A stretch of DNA of 64,000 nt from Candidatus Rikenella faecigallinarum (GTDB lineage Bacteria > Bacteroidota > Bacteroidia > Bacteroidales > Rikenellaceae), in contig DXHL01000028.1 of the NCBI GenBank assembly GCA_019113395.1, forward strand, positions 1-64,000, read 5' to 3'. The position numbers and the translations under genes are program-made. This document shows positions 52,603 through 60,984 of this stretch, in pieces (position 1 is the stretch's first letter; each line of letters begins with the position of its first letter). Below the pieces are notes generated by a model, which was not told the origin of the DNA, ran no database searches, and saw only the letters and a program-made list of their open reading frames with translations.

Positions 52603-53661
52603 CTATTTGAAACAGAAGGCCCCCGGGGTGACTCCCACCCGCAGGGTGTCGAGCGGGGTGCCGTCGGCCGAGAAGCGGTAGACCACCCCCGGCTGGACAT
52701 AGTCGATGGCATCAGCTACATAAACCTCCGACGTGCGGGGGTCTACGCCCAACCCGTAAAAAATCGTGTTGCGGTGCGGGACAAAGGGTGCTGCGGGCAG
52801 CGTGGCAGCAGTGACCGGCATCCGCCAGATGCCGCGGTTGATGTAGTAGAGGGTGTCGCACGAACCGTTGAGGGTCACCTCCGACGGAGCGTCGCCCATC
52901 GGAAAGTCGTAGCGTTGTTCGATTTGCAGTGTGCGGGCATCGATGCGCCAGAGCGATGGGGCTTCGTGGCCGAAGGGGTTGCCTTTGTACCCGCCGTCGG
53001 TCACGGTCCACAGTTTTCCGTTGTGGTCCAAGGCTAGGGAGGTAGGCTGAATGCCCACCTCAACGGAGTCAATCAGTTGGTCGGTATGGGTGTCAATGAC
53101 TAGTATCTTGTTGTCGTACGACCAGCAGTTCGTGAAGAGCGAGTCGCCCCACTGGACCATCTGTTCGGCCGATTTGTGTCCGTTGAGCGGAATGTGTCCC
53201 GTAATTTCGAGAGTCAGGGGGTTGAACACCGTGATGCGGGCATCGTAGAGGTCGGTGACATAGGCTTTCGTGTCGCTCACGAAGTGGACGTAGCGCGGTG
53301 AGATGAGCCCTTTGAGTGTGCCCCGCACACGGAACGTCGCCGGGTCGATGACAAACACCACCCCCGAATTGTTCACCACGAGGTACCCCAGCCCGTTGTG
53401 AAGGGTCATGGATTGGGCCACGTCGCCCAGCGCGATGCCGTTGGCTCGCGAAAAGATATCGTTTTGGAGGCTGCGGGTCTGGGGCGAGTAGTACGAGAGC
53501 GAGGCATTCCCGTACATGAAGTTCCCCTCGCAGAGAATAAAGACCCCGTTCGGCGAACTTTCGAAGTGCTCTTCGTCGAGAGGGCCGTAATCCATGCAGG
53601 CCGTCATGCCGACCGTCAGGGTCAGCAGCGGGAGCAGGTATCGAAACAGGTTTTTCAGCAT
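52603..53661 (-). CDS. btuG: BtuG-like cobalamin-binding surface lipoprotein
   Basis: A protein of 352 residues. The lipoprotein signal ends in GMTAC (MLKNLFRYLLPLLTLTVG onward). The mature part is a seven-bladed beta-propeller of YncE/DUF5074 type, with repeated blades such as QSMTLHNGLGYLVVNNSG, FVIDPATFRVRGTLKGL, AYVTDLYDARITVFNPLTLE and PTSLALDHNGKLWTVTDGG. In Bacteroides, BtuG binds B12 with extreme affinity at the surface and passes it to BtuB; the present gene has the same fold and the same neighbour. The start at 53661 gives a proper lipobox, while the longer frame to 53712 does not. Confidence 0.85.
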   Translation of the reverse strand: MLKNLFRYLLPLLTLTVGMTACMDYGPLDEEHFESSPNGVFILCEGNFMYGNASLSYYSPQTRSLQNDIFSRANGIALGDVAQSMTLHNGLGYLVVNNSGVVFVIDPATFRVRGTLKGLISPRYVHFVSDTKAYVTDLYDARITVFNPLTLEITGHIPLNGHKSAEQMVQWGDSLFTNCWSYDNKILVIDTHTDQLIDSVEVGIQPTSLALDHNGKLWTVTDGGYKGNPFGHEAPSLWRIDARTLQIEQRYDFPMGDAPSEVTLNGSCDTLYYINRGIWRMPVTAATLPAAPFVPHRNTIFYGLGVDPRTSEVYVADAIDYVQPGVVYRFSADGTPLDTLRVGVTPGAFCFK

Positions 53662-53824
53662 GGTTGGTTGTCTCTGTCGGGGCATGGGAGTGTTCGTCCC
53701 CGACAGTGGCATACGTGCCGAATAAGGAGCAGTCGCGTGAAAGAGTCACAGAGGAACCCGCCGTCGGCCGAAGCCGAAGGTTGTCCGAGCCTATTCGCCG
53801 TAGGTCGCCGTCGGAGCGCGAAGC

Positions 53825-54016
53825 GGCGCAGGCAGGTCTTCTGACTTGTTCCGGTTGTGCCGCCTTCCCGGTTCCCGCCGTGGGGAGCCAGTGGCCTGGA
53901 TGGTCACAACACGCTTGGGCTGGCGCCTCGAGGGGCGCAGAGACGGAACTCACAGCAGCGGGAACTGTTGCCGATTTGCACGGCATTCCCTTTTCATCCT
54001 TCCGAACGGCACCGCG
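53825..54016 (-). promoter_or_regulatory. Cobalamin riboswitch aptamer upstream of btuG-btuB
   Basis: On the minus strand the conserved core reads GGTGCC, then AAAAGGGAATGCCGTGCAAA, followed by AACAGTTCCCGCTGCTGTGA. Near its 3' end is the B12 box AGTCAGAAGACCTGCC (53831-53846). These are the hallmarks of the cobalamin riboswitch in the expected order. Bound B12 would lower expression of btuG and btuB. The region 53662-53824 between aptamer and ATG should hold the expression platform; several short GC hairpins are there, but I could not decide between terminator and ribosome-site masking. Confidence 0.93.
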
Positions 54017-54071
54017 ACACCGAGAGGGGGCCTCTCTGCACGGCGGGTCGGAGCGGAACCTGTGCCGAGGA

Positions 54072-54079
54072 CAAAGGTA
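54072..54079 (-). promoter_or_regulatory. Promoter -7 box of the riboswitch/btuG-btuB transcript
   Basis: TACCTTTG on the minus strand, about 55 bases before the aptamer; the leader would be about 405 bases. Confidence 0.6.
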
Positions 54080-54132
54080 CGTTAATTCGCGGGATTTTCA
54101 GCGGGCGGAGGAGACGAAAAAACAGGTCCGTC

Positions 54133-55407
54133 TCAGGGTTTTGTGACCGTAAAGCAGTGTTCGCCGCCCGTGTAGGCATAGGCTATGTGCAGCCCGTAGC
54201 GCTTGCAGATGGAGGCCACCAGCGCCAATCCCAATCCGGTGGACTCTTCGCGGTGTCCGCCTTGGCGGAAGCGTTTGAAGAGGTCTGCTTCGTCGAAGGG
54301 GAGCGGTTCGCCGGTGTTGGCAAAGCGCAGCGACCGTGGGGTGATGCGGATGTGAATGTGTCCCTCCTTGACGTTGTGCAGATAGGCGTTCTTGAGCAGG
54401 TTGGTGACCAGCATTTCGGCCAGCGAACTGTTCATCGTGACCTTCAGCTGTCCCTGCTCTTCGAGCGTGAGCGCAATGTGCCGATGGCCGTAGATTTCGG
54501 CATATGCATCCAGATGGCTGCGCAGCAGGTCGTTGAGGCACACCTCCCCGTTTTCGGGAAATTGTCCGTTGTCGATTTTGCTGAGCAGGAGCAGGGTGCG
54601 GTTCATGCGGGTAAGCCCCTCGAGGGTCTGCAGTACACCGAGTATCTCGCCCAGTTGTCGTTCGGAGAGCTCGTTGTCGGCGGCCAGCATCTCCAGCCGG
54701 TTGCGGCAGACGGCCAGCGGGGTCTGCATCTCGTGGGAGGCGTTTCCGATAAACTGTTTCTGTTCTTCGAAGAGTTGTTCGGACCGTTCAGCCGAGCGTC
54801 GTGCCGCCTCGGTCAGTTTTCGGAATTCGGTGATGCGGGTGGGGTTTTCGAGCGGTGGATTCTCTTCGCCGATATGGTAGTTGTCGAGCCACCGCAGCAG
54901 GACATACAACGGCCGCAGACTGCGCCACAATACCCAGCCGTTAATCAGCACCACGGCCAGCAGCAGAATGGCGTACAACCACACTATCCAGGTGAAGATG
55001 GCCTCCTGGAGGTCATCTTTTTCGATAGTCGGGGTGGCTGCCGCCAGCTCGTAGTATCTGTTATGTGCATCCTGAAAGATGGTTCTCAGCACCCGCACGG
55101 GGACCTCTTCGTCCATGGCGGGGATATAGGCTTTGCTGTCGGAGTAGCGTTCGGGTTCGGCCATCTCGGCGTAGTCGGCGTCGACCTCGATAAGCGAATA
55201 GACGGTCATCGACTCATCGTCGGTGTCGGGCAGGGGCAGTCCGGCCAGCTGTCGCCGGATAAGGCGTACGGAGTACTCTTCGAGGGCATCGTCGGCCTGG
55301 TCATTGACCTCGTCCATGACGGCCACGTAGAAAAAGAAGGCCCACCCGGCCAGCAGCAGCGACAGGGCCAGTGTGATACGCAGGGTCAGACGCCAGATGA
55401 GTTTCAT
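54133..55407 (-). CDS. Membrane sensor histidine kinase (EnvZ/CusS class)
   Basis: A protein of 424 residues. Two membrane helices (about 9-30 and 138-160) flank an acidic extracytoplasmic sensor domain (DEVNDQADDALEEYS, ADYAEMAEPERYSD). HisKA has IGNASHEMQTPLAVCRNRLEML (His near 225), and the ATPase domain has VTNLLKNAYLHN, RFANTG and STGLGLALVASI. The ATG overlaps the stop of the response regulator (ATGA), so the two are translationally coupled. The signal is unknown. Confidence 0.92.
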   Translation of the reverse strand: MKLIWRLTLRITLALSLLLAGWAFFFYVAVMDEVNDQADDALEEYSVRLIRRQLAGLPLPDTDDESMTVYSLIEVDADYAEMAEPERYSDSKAYIPAMDEEVPVRVLRTIFQDAHNRYYELAAATPTIEKDDLQEAIFTWIVWLYAILLLAVVLINGWVLWRSLRPLYVLLRWLDNYHIGEENPPLENPTRITEFRKLTEAARRSAERSEQLFEEQKQFIGNASHEMQTPLAVCRNRLEMLAADNELSERQLGEILGVLQTLEGLTRMNRTLLLLSKIDNGQFPENGEVCLNDLLRSHLDAYAEIYGHRHIALTLEEQGQLKVTMNSSLAEMLVTNLLKNAYLHNVKEGHIHIRITPRSLRFANTGEPLPFDEADLFKRFRQGGHREESTGLGLALVASICKRYGLHIAYAYTGGEHCFTVTKP

Positions 55408-56087
55408 TCTTCTTCAGCAACAATCAGTTTATAACCGAAACCGTACACCGAACGGATTTCGACCGAAGCATCGGCCTCTTTGAGTTTTCGGCGGAGGTTT
55501 TTCATTTGGGCATAGACGAAGTCGAAGTTGTCGGCCTGGTCGATGTGGTCACCCCAGACGGCTTCGGCCAGGGTGGTTTTGCTGACCAGATGTCCCGGCC
55601 GACCCGCAAAGTAGGAGAGAATGTCGTACTCCTTGCGGCTCAGCTCCAGCTCTTTGCCCGCCACGCTCACCCGAAACTGGTCGGGGTAGATGGTCAGGTT
55701 GCCCACGTCGAGGGTGTTTTTGCCTCCGTTTTTGCGCCGGATGACGCTGCGGATGCGGGCGTGCAGTTCAGCCAGATGGAACGGTTTGGGCAGGTAGTCG
55801 TCGGCTCCCAATTCCAGTCCCGCCACTTTGTCTTCGAGCGAGTCGCGGGCCGAGAGGATGATGACGCTCTCGCTTTTGTGCATCGCTTTGAGCCGTTCGA
55901 GCAGCTGCAGCCCGCTGCCGTCCGGCAGCATGATGTCGAGCAGGATGCAGTCGTAGTCGTAGGTCGATATTTTTTCGAGGGCGCTGGTGTAATCAGCCGC
56001 GGTCTCGACAACGTATCGCTCCTGTTCGAGCGAACGGCCGATGACCTCGCGCAGGGAGTCTTCGTCTTCGACAATCAGTATTTTCAT
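55404..56087 (-). CDS. OmpR/PhoB-type response regulator
   Basis: A protein of 227 residues starting at MKILIVEDEDSLREVIGRSL; the frame beyond 56087 is intergenic. The phosphoacceptor Asp is near residue 51 (CILLDIMLPDGSGLQ), followed by ILSARDSLEDKVAGLELGAD and the conserved Lys in YLPKPFHLAEL. The winged helix has ELELSRKEYDILSYFAGRPG and the C-terminal EIRSVYGFGYKL. It forms an operon with the kinase that follows. A weak -7 box (TACCTTCG, 56145-56152) lies upstream. The divergent ABC permease is a possible target. Confidence 0.93.
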   Translation of the reverse strand: MKILIVEDEDSLREVIGRSLEQERYVVETAADYTSALEKISTYDYDCILLDIMLPDGSGLQLLERLKAMHKSESVIILSARDSLEDKVAGLELGADDYLPKPFHLAELHARIRSVIRRKNGGKNTLDVGNLTIYPDQFRVSVAGKELELSRKEYDILSYFAGRPGHLVSKTTLAEAVWGDHIDQADNFDFVYAQMKNLRRKLKEADASVEIRSVYGFGYKLIVAEEE

Positions 56088-56131
56088 GGGAGGGAAGGAG
56101 CTTCTGAGGGGGTTATCTGACAGTTTTTCAG

Positions 56132-56230
56132 CAGGGTATCTGCACGAAGGTACGGATTTTTTGAGAGAAATCCGCTCCCCGTCGGTTGAAACCGCCGCAG
56201 CGTTTTCCGAAATCCGGGGAAGATACCCTG
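56132..56230. promoter_or_regulatory. 10-base inverted repeat flanking divergent promoters
   Basis: CAGGGTATCT (56132-56141) and its exact complement AGATACCCTG (56221-56230) lie at the two promoters of the response regulator (minus) and the ABC permease (plus). They may be binding sites for the response regulator. Confidence 0.35.
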
Positions 56231-56242
56231 TCGAAAAAAACG

Positions 56243-56250
56243 TATCTTTG
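56243..56250 (+). promoter_or_regulatory. Promoter -7 box of the ABC permease
   Basis: TATCTTTG, 36 bases before the ATG at 56287. Confidence 0.6.
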
Positions 56251-56286
56251 CTAAGATTCCAATCTTCTTCCAGGTACAGTCCCGAT

Positions 56287-57420
56287 ATGCACAAATTTGC
56301 CGTCCTGCTTAAAAAAGAGTTGCTCCAGATTTTTCGTGACCGTTTCATGTTGCGGGTGGTGCTTCTGTTGCCGGTCATTCAACTCCTGGTGTTGCCCCTG
56401 GCGGCCGACTATGATATTAAGAATTTCCGCATGGCGACCATCGACCGTGACCATTCGCCGCTCAGCCGCCGTTTGCTGACCAAACTGCAGGCGGGGGGCT
56501 ACTTTTCGCTGGTGGAGGGTTCGGCCTCGTGGAGCGAGGCCGAACGGCTGATTCAACAGGGCACGGTGGATATGGTGGTGGAGGTGCCGGTCGATTTCGA
56601 ACGGAATGTGGTGCTCGGGCGGAGTCCCGAGGTGTCGGTGCACGTTTCGGCCATCAACGGTCTCAGTGCGGGAGTGGCTTCGGGCTATGTGCAGTCGATT
56701 GTCGCGGATTTTGTGCAGGAGCTGGCCGATGAGCGGCTGATTTCGGTCGAGACCGACAACCGGGCGAAATTCCCGGTGCAGGTGCGGGCTGTGGCGCAGG
56801 AGTGGTACAATCCCCGCTTTGACTACAAAACGGTGATTGTGCCGGGTATTCTGGCGCTGCTGATTACGATTGCGGGGCTCTCGATGACGGCCATGAACTC
56901 CGTCAAAGAGAAGGAACGCGGCACCATCGAGCAGCTCAACGTGACCCCCATGAGCCGCACCCTTTATATGCTGGCCAAAATGACCCCCTTCCTGTTGATT
57001 AGCCTGGTGCAGTTCACCATCGGGCTGATATTGGCGCGGACGGTCTATGCCGTTCCCATCGAGGGAAGCCTGCTGACCCTCTACGGCGTCGTGGCGCTCT
57101 ATCTGCTGGGGGTGCTCTGTCTGGGCTTTGTCCTCTCGAACTTCTCCGAAACCCAGGTCCAGGTGATTTTCCCCACCTTCTTCATCATGATGATTCTTAT
57201 CCTGATGAGCGGCCTCTTTACCCCGATTGAAAGCATGCCCGACTGGGCGCAGCAGGTCAATGTGGTCAATCCCGTGGCCCATGTTATCGCCTCCATCAAA
57301 ATGGTGCTTGTCAAGGGGAGCTCGGCGGCCGACCTTGTGCCCCATTGGGTGGGGCTGGGGGCTTTTGCCGTGGTGATGGGGGTGCTGTCGGTGGTTACCT
57401 TCCGAAAGCTGCACGCGTAA
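56287..57420 (+). CDS. ABC-2 type permease (YhhJ/YbhR class)
   Basis: A protein of 377 residues. An N-terminal helix (RFMLRVVLLLPVIQLLVLPLA) is followed by a large extracytoplasmic domain (about 45-170) and five C-terminal helices (VIVPGILALLITIAGLSM, FLLISLVQFTIGLILA, LYGVVALYLLGVLCLGFVL, FPTFFIMMILILMSGLF, LGAFAVVMGVLSVV). The family motif KEKERGTIEQLNVTPMSR is present. Such permeases export drugs or lipids with an ATPase and a periplasmic adaptor, but neither is encoded beside it, so it must use partners elsewhere. I start at MHKFAVLLKKELLQI, matching the -7 box. Confidence 0.88.
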   Translation: MHKFAVLLKKELLQIFRDRFMLRVVLLLPVIQLLVLPLAADYDIKNFRMATIDRDHSPLSRRLLTKLQAGGYFSLVEGSASWSEAERLIQQGTVDMVVEVPVDFERNVVLGRSPEVSVHVSAINGLSAGVASGYVQSIVADFVQELADERLISVETDNRAKFPVQVRAVAQEWYNPRFDYKTVIVPGILALLITIAGLSMTAMNSVKEKERGTIEQLNVTPMSRTLYMLAKMTPFLLISLVQFTIGLILARTVYAVPIEGSLLTLYGVVALYLLGVLCLGFVLSNFSETQVQVIFPTFFIMMILILMSGLFTPIESMPDWAQQVNVVNPVAHVIASIKMVLVKGSSAADLVPHWVGLGAFAVVMGVLSVVTFRKLHA

Positions 57421-57518
57421 AACTCATTCGGTACAGGAAATCCTTTCGGCGCACGACGGTACGCGGGGCATTCTCTGGTCCGTTTCATTCTGTTTCTTGC
57501 CGTTTCTCCCCAAAATCG

Positions 57519-57526
57519 TACCTTTG
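57519..57526 (+). promoter_or_regulatory. Promoter -7 box of argH
   Basis: TACCTTTG, 29 bases before the ATG. Confidence 0.6.
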
Positions 57527-57555
57527 CCCTACACTTTTTATCGCAGACCATCAAG

Positions 57556-58890
57556 ATGAAACTCTGGCAGAAAAACGGTACCGATACGGCCGAAGTGGAC
57601 CGCTTCACCGTGGGACGGGACCGCGAAATGGATATCTATCTGGCTCAGGCCGATGTACTGGGGTCGCTGGCGCATACCCGCATGCTCGAAACCATCGGAC
57701 TGCTTACCCCCGAGGAGCTGGCCGACGTGCAGCGCGAACTCAAAGCCATCTATCGCGAGATGCAGCAGGGGACGTTCCGTATCGAAGAGGATGTCGAGGA
57801 TATTCACTCCGAGGTGGAGCTGTTGCTGACCCGCCGTATCGGAGATTCGGGGAAGAAAATCCACAGCGGCCGTTCGCGCAACGACCAGGTGCTGGTCGAT
57901 TTGCGCATCTACCTGCGTCGTGAGATTTACAACATTGTTACGCAGGTGCAGTGTCTGTTCCACACCCTGCAACAGCTGGCTGAACGGCACCGCGGGGTGC
58001 TGATGCCGGGCTATACCCATCTCCAAATCGCCATGCCGTCGAGTTTCGGCTTGTGGTTCGGCGCCTTTGCCGAAGGGCTGGTGGACGACCTTACGATGAT
58101 GGAGGCCGCCTACCGCATCTGCAACAAAAACCCGCTGGGGTCGGCAGCCGGTTACGGCTCGTCGTTCCCGCTCAACCGCGAAATGACCACCGAACTGCTC
58201 GGTTTCGACACGCTCAGCTACAACGTGGTCTACGCCCAAATGGGGCGCGGCAAGACGGAACGGGTTCTGGCGCAGGCGATGTCGTCGCTGGCGGCCACGC
58301 TCAACAAACTGGCCACGGACAACTGCCTCTTCCTGTCGCAAAACTTTGCCTTTATCTCCTACCCGCCGGAGCTCACCACCGGGTCGAGCATCATGCCTCA
58401 CAAGAAAAATCCCGACGTGTGGGAACTGATGCGCAGCAAGTGCAATCGGCTGATGGCACTGCCGAACGAAATCGCGATGATGACCACCAACCTGCCGACG
58501 GGTTATTTCCGCGACCTGCAACTGCTCAAAGAGGTGCTCTTCCCGGCCATTCAGACCCTGAAGGAGTGTCTCTCGATGGCGGATTACATGTTGCAGCATA
58601 TCGAGGTGCATACCCATATTCTCGACGACCCGAAATACGACTATCTCTTCAGTGTAGAAGTAGTTAATAAGTTGGTTCTGAGTGGTGTTCCGTTCCGTGA
58701 GGCTTATCGCCGGGTGGGGCTGGATATCGAAAACGGCACCTATCGCCCGAGCCGCGAGGCGCACCATACCCATGCGGGCAGCATCGGGAACCTTTGTCTC
58801 GACAAGGTGGATGCCCTGATGGCCGCCGTGCTGAAAAAGTTCGATTTCGAGCGTTTCCTGACGGCCGAAGAGGAGCTGACGCGCGGATAG
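57556..58890 (+). CDS. argH: Argininosuccinate lyase
   Basis: A protein of 444 residues, normal length for the family. It splits argininosuccinate into arginine and fumarate, the last step of arginine synthesis. Visible are DVEDIHSEVELLL, KIHSGRSRNDQVLVDLR, GYTHLQIAMPSSFG and the fumarate-lyase signature GSSIMPHKKNPD with the catalytic Ser loop. No other arginine gene lies in the window; the gene stands alone between the ABC permease and tRNA-Glu. Confidence 0.97.
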   Translation: MKLWQKNGTDTAEVDRFTVGRDREMDIYLAQADVLGSLAHTRMLETIGLLTPEELADVQRELKAIYREMQQGTFRIEEDVEDIHSEVELLLTRRIGDSGKKIHSGRSRNDQVLVDLRIYLRREIYNIVTQVQCLFHTLQQLAERHRGVLMPGYTHLQIAMPSSFGLWFGAFAEGLVDDLTMMEAAYRICNKNPLGSAAGYGSSFPLNREMTTELLGFDTLSYNVVYAQMGRGKTERVLAQAMSSLAATLNKLATDNCLFLSQNFAFISYPPELTTGSSIMPHKKNPDVWELMRSKCNRLMALPNEIAMMTTNLPTGYFRDLQLLKEVLFPAIQTLKECLSMADYMLQHIEVHTHILDDPKYDYLFSVEVVNKLVLSGVPFREAYRRVGLDIENGTYRPSREAHHTHAGSIGNLCLDKVDALMAAVLKKFDFERFLTAEEELTRG

Positions 58891-58924
58891 GAAGCTCTCG
58901 GAGAGCGGATTGGCCGCGAAAAAA

Positions 58925-58956
58925 TTTGGCGGAATAAAAAAGAGTATTTACCTTTG
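58925..58956 (+). promoter_or_regulatory. Promoter of tRNA-Glu/rpsT
   Basis: TTTG (58925-58928) and TACCTTTG (58949-58956) are separated by 20 bases, a textbook Bacteroidetes promoter upstream of tRNA-Glu. Confidence 0.7.
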
Positions 58957-59042
58957 CAGTCCGTATCCGACACGGGACGGCGTTTGAGGGGGTGAGATTC
59001 TCCGGGGGAGGATAGCCTTTTGCGTCGTGCCTGCTGTACGAT

Positions 59043-59114
59043 GGCCCTTTCGTCTATCGGTTAGGACACAAGATTTTCATTCTTGGAAGAGGGGTTCGAT
59101 TCCCCTAGGGGCTA
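59043..59114 (+). tRNA. tRNA-Glu (anticodon UUC)
   Basis: A 72-base cloverleaf: acceptor GGCCCTT with AGGGGCT (two G-U pairs), anticodon stem CAAGA/TCTTG, loop TTTTCAT, T arm GGGGTTCGATTCCCC. CCA is not encoded. Confidence 0.95.
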
Positions 59115-59145
59115 CGATTAAAAACACTGAGATTTATTTAACGTA

Positions 59146-59397
59146 ATGGCAAACCACAAGTCATCCAAAAAACGTATTCGTCAGACCGAAAGCCGTCGTC
59201 TGCACAACAAATACTACCACAAAACCGCTCGTAACGCCGTGAAAGCACTGCGCAATACGACGGACAAGGCTGCTGCCGAAGCGCTGCTGCCCAAAGTGAC
59301 GGCTATGCTCGACAAACTGGCTAAAAAGAACATCATTCACATCAACAAGGCCGCTAACCTGAAGAGCGCGCTGCAGTTGAAAGTGAACGCATTGTAG
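59146..59397 (+). CDS. rpsT: 30S ribosomal protein S20
   Basis: A protein of 83 residues, Lys/Arg-rich and helical: [20 protein letters not shown], then RNAVKALRN, and [18 protein letters not shown] at the end, all typical of S20. It binds 16S rRNA in the small subunit. It lies 31 bases after tRNA-Glu and shares its promoter. Confidence 0.97.
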   Translation: MANHKSSKKRIRQTESRRLHNKYYHKTARNAVKALRNTTDKAAAEALLPKVTAMLDKLAKKNIIHINKAANLKSALQLKVNAL

Positions 59398-59515
59398 TAC
59401 GGCCTGTGGGGGGGAGAAGCCGTGGGCGGCATACTCTCATCCGTGTATGGTACTGCAACGAAAGAACAGGTAAACCGTCGGCAGCGTTGATAACGTTTGT
59501 AGGCGGTTTTCTTGA

Positions 59516-59597
59516 GCCCGGATGGCGGAATTGGTAGACGCGTTGGTCTCAAACACCAATGGAGTAATCCGTGCCGGTTCGATCCCGGCTCCGGGTA
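59516..59597 (+). tRNA. tRNA-Leu (anticodon CAA)
   Basis: An 82-base class II tRNA: acceptor GCCCGGA/TCCGGGT, anticodon stem TTGGT/ACCAA with loop CTCAAAC, a long variable arm, and T arm GCCGGTTCGATCCCGGC. CCA is not encoded. Confidence 0.95.
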
Positions 59598-59602
59598 CAA
59601 CG

Positions 59603-59637
59603 AGGCAAGATAACTTACTGGTTGTCTTGCCTTTTTT
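59603..59637 (+). terminator. Intrinsic terminator after tRNA-Leu
   Basis: AGGCAAGA-AAC pairs with GTT-TCTTGCCT (one mismatch) and is followed by T6. Confidence 0.85.
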
Positions 59638-59883
59638 GTTTTTGTTGTGGCTGGGTTTGTGGCTTCTTGCAACTTGATTGTGCAGTTTGAAGCTTAAATA
59701 ATGAAGAGCCACCCGAGATGGATGGCTCTTGGGGGTAATTCTAACCGCTATTCTCGGTGAGTGCTATTGGGCATTGTCTGTTGTTCCGTGTGTCTCTCGT
59801 TCGAACAGACTCCAAGGTTGGATGATGAATCCTGTGGCTGTTGCCGGGCTCACGTGTCGCAAACCACTACGACACGCGTTGGC

Positions 59884-60810
59884 CTATGACTCTTTGTACG
59901 CGGTCGGTGAGCAGCCGACACTCCGTTTGAAGTATACTCCGAAAAAAGACTGATTGGCAAAATTCAACAGGTCCGATACCTGCTGAACCGTATACTGGCC
60001 GCTCTTCAACAGCGCCTTGGCCTCCAAAATGACATAATCGCGTATCCAATCGCCCGCGTAACGGCCGCTCACGGCCAAAATGACCTGAGAAAGGTATTTC
60101 GGAGTCAGACACAACCGGTCGGCATAAAAGTGTATGCTTCGTTCTGTGGTGTAGTGCTGGCGCAACTCTTCGAGAAAACGGTCGAATATCTGTTTCTTGC
60201 GCGAGCCCTGTCGAGTCTCCTGTTCCTGAACATAAGGAGCCATCAGTTGGCATATCTCACCATAGAGCACCTGCATGTATCCCTTCAGTACGAGGTGCTT
60301 GAACCGAAAATCGGCTTGTCGGAGTTTGTCGCGCAGGGTCCGGCAGATGGACAGAATCTGGGAGGTTTGGGCGTCGGTCAGTTCGAGCGGCCTTTGCCGG
60401 GCGAGAAACTTACGGATGATAAGGGCTGCTTCGGAGTTCTCTTCCGTGAAAATATAGTTGCTCGACACGGCGATGAGGACTATCCGGCAGTCGGGTGAAA
60501 TCTCGAGACATTGGCCGATGGAACCCGGGGTGACAATCTGCAGTGAATTATGGTGCAGTTCGTATTCATTGAAGTTCAGTCTGACGCGCATTCTGCCGCC
60601 CAGGCACAGCTGAAGCATCGAAAACTGGATTTTGAAGGGGTAGGGTGACGTGAGAAAGTGACGCATCGTCGGGTCCTGGTTCAAATCGCGCATGGGCGTT
60701 CCATCGTCGAGGTCGCCGGCAAGAATAAACTGATTGTCGAAAATGCAGGCCTGTTCGTCGAAGGGAATGGTTGTCAGGTTGAGCGCATTGAAGGGGTGAT
60801 TATCGACCAT
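59884..60810 (-). CDS. AraC family transcription regulator
   Basis: A protein of 308 residues starting at MVDNHPFNALNLTTIPFDEQ, placed just after the -7 box at 60833-60840. The N-terminal part is a beta-rich sensor domain (FKIQFSMLQLCLGGRMRVRLN, LQIVTPGSIGQCLEI). The C-terminal AraC domain has IHFYADRLCLTPKYLSQVI, GRYAGDWIRDYVILEAKALL and VQQVSDLLNFANQSFFGVYFKR. It is divergent from the RND efflux genes and is the natural candidate to control them. Confidence 0.9.
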   Translation of the reverse strand: MVDNHPFNALNLTTIPFDEQACIFDNQFILAGDLDDGTPMRDLNQDPTMRHFLTSPYPFKIQFSMLQLCLGGRMRVRLNFNEYELHHNSLQIVTPGSIGQCLEISPDCRIVLIAVSSNYIFTEENSEAALIIRKFLARQRPLELTDAQTSQILSICRTLRDKLRQADFRFKHLVLKGYMQVLYGEICQLMAPYVQEQETRQGSRKKQIFDRFLEELRQHYTTERSIHFYADRLCLTPKYLSQVILAVSGRYAGDWIRDYVILEAKALLKSGQYTVQQVSDLLNFANQSFFGVYFKRSVGCSPTAYKES

Positions 60811-60832
60811 GGCGGATTTACCTTTTTTGCGA

Positions 60833-60840
60833 CAAATGTA
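60833..60840 (-). promoter_or_regulatory. Promoter -7 box of the AraC-type gene
   Basis: TACATTTG on the minus strand, 22 bases before the ATG at 60810. Confidence 0.55.
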
Positions 60841-60984
60841 CAAATTCAAACAATGAACAGGCATTTTTTCTTCTTGAAAGGTAGTTTTTGTCATCCTTTT
60901 GAACAATAGTCTCCCAGCATGCGACAGAGGGCCTCACCGAAAAATCGGGAACTTTGTCGCCGTGGAAATCAAAAATCAGCAAGC

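Noticed and set aside
53857..55434. 525-residue plus-strand open frame
   Set aside because: It is antisense to the histidine kinase and the cobalamin riboswitch.
59729..59953. 74-residue open frame after tRNA-Leu
   Set aside because: It runs into the 3' end of the AraC-type gene on the other strand and has no family features.
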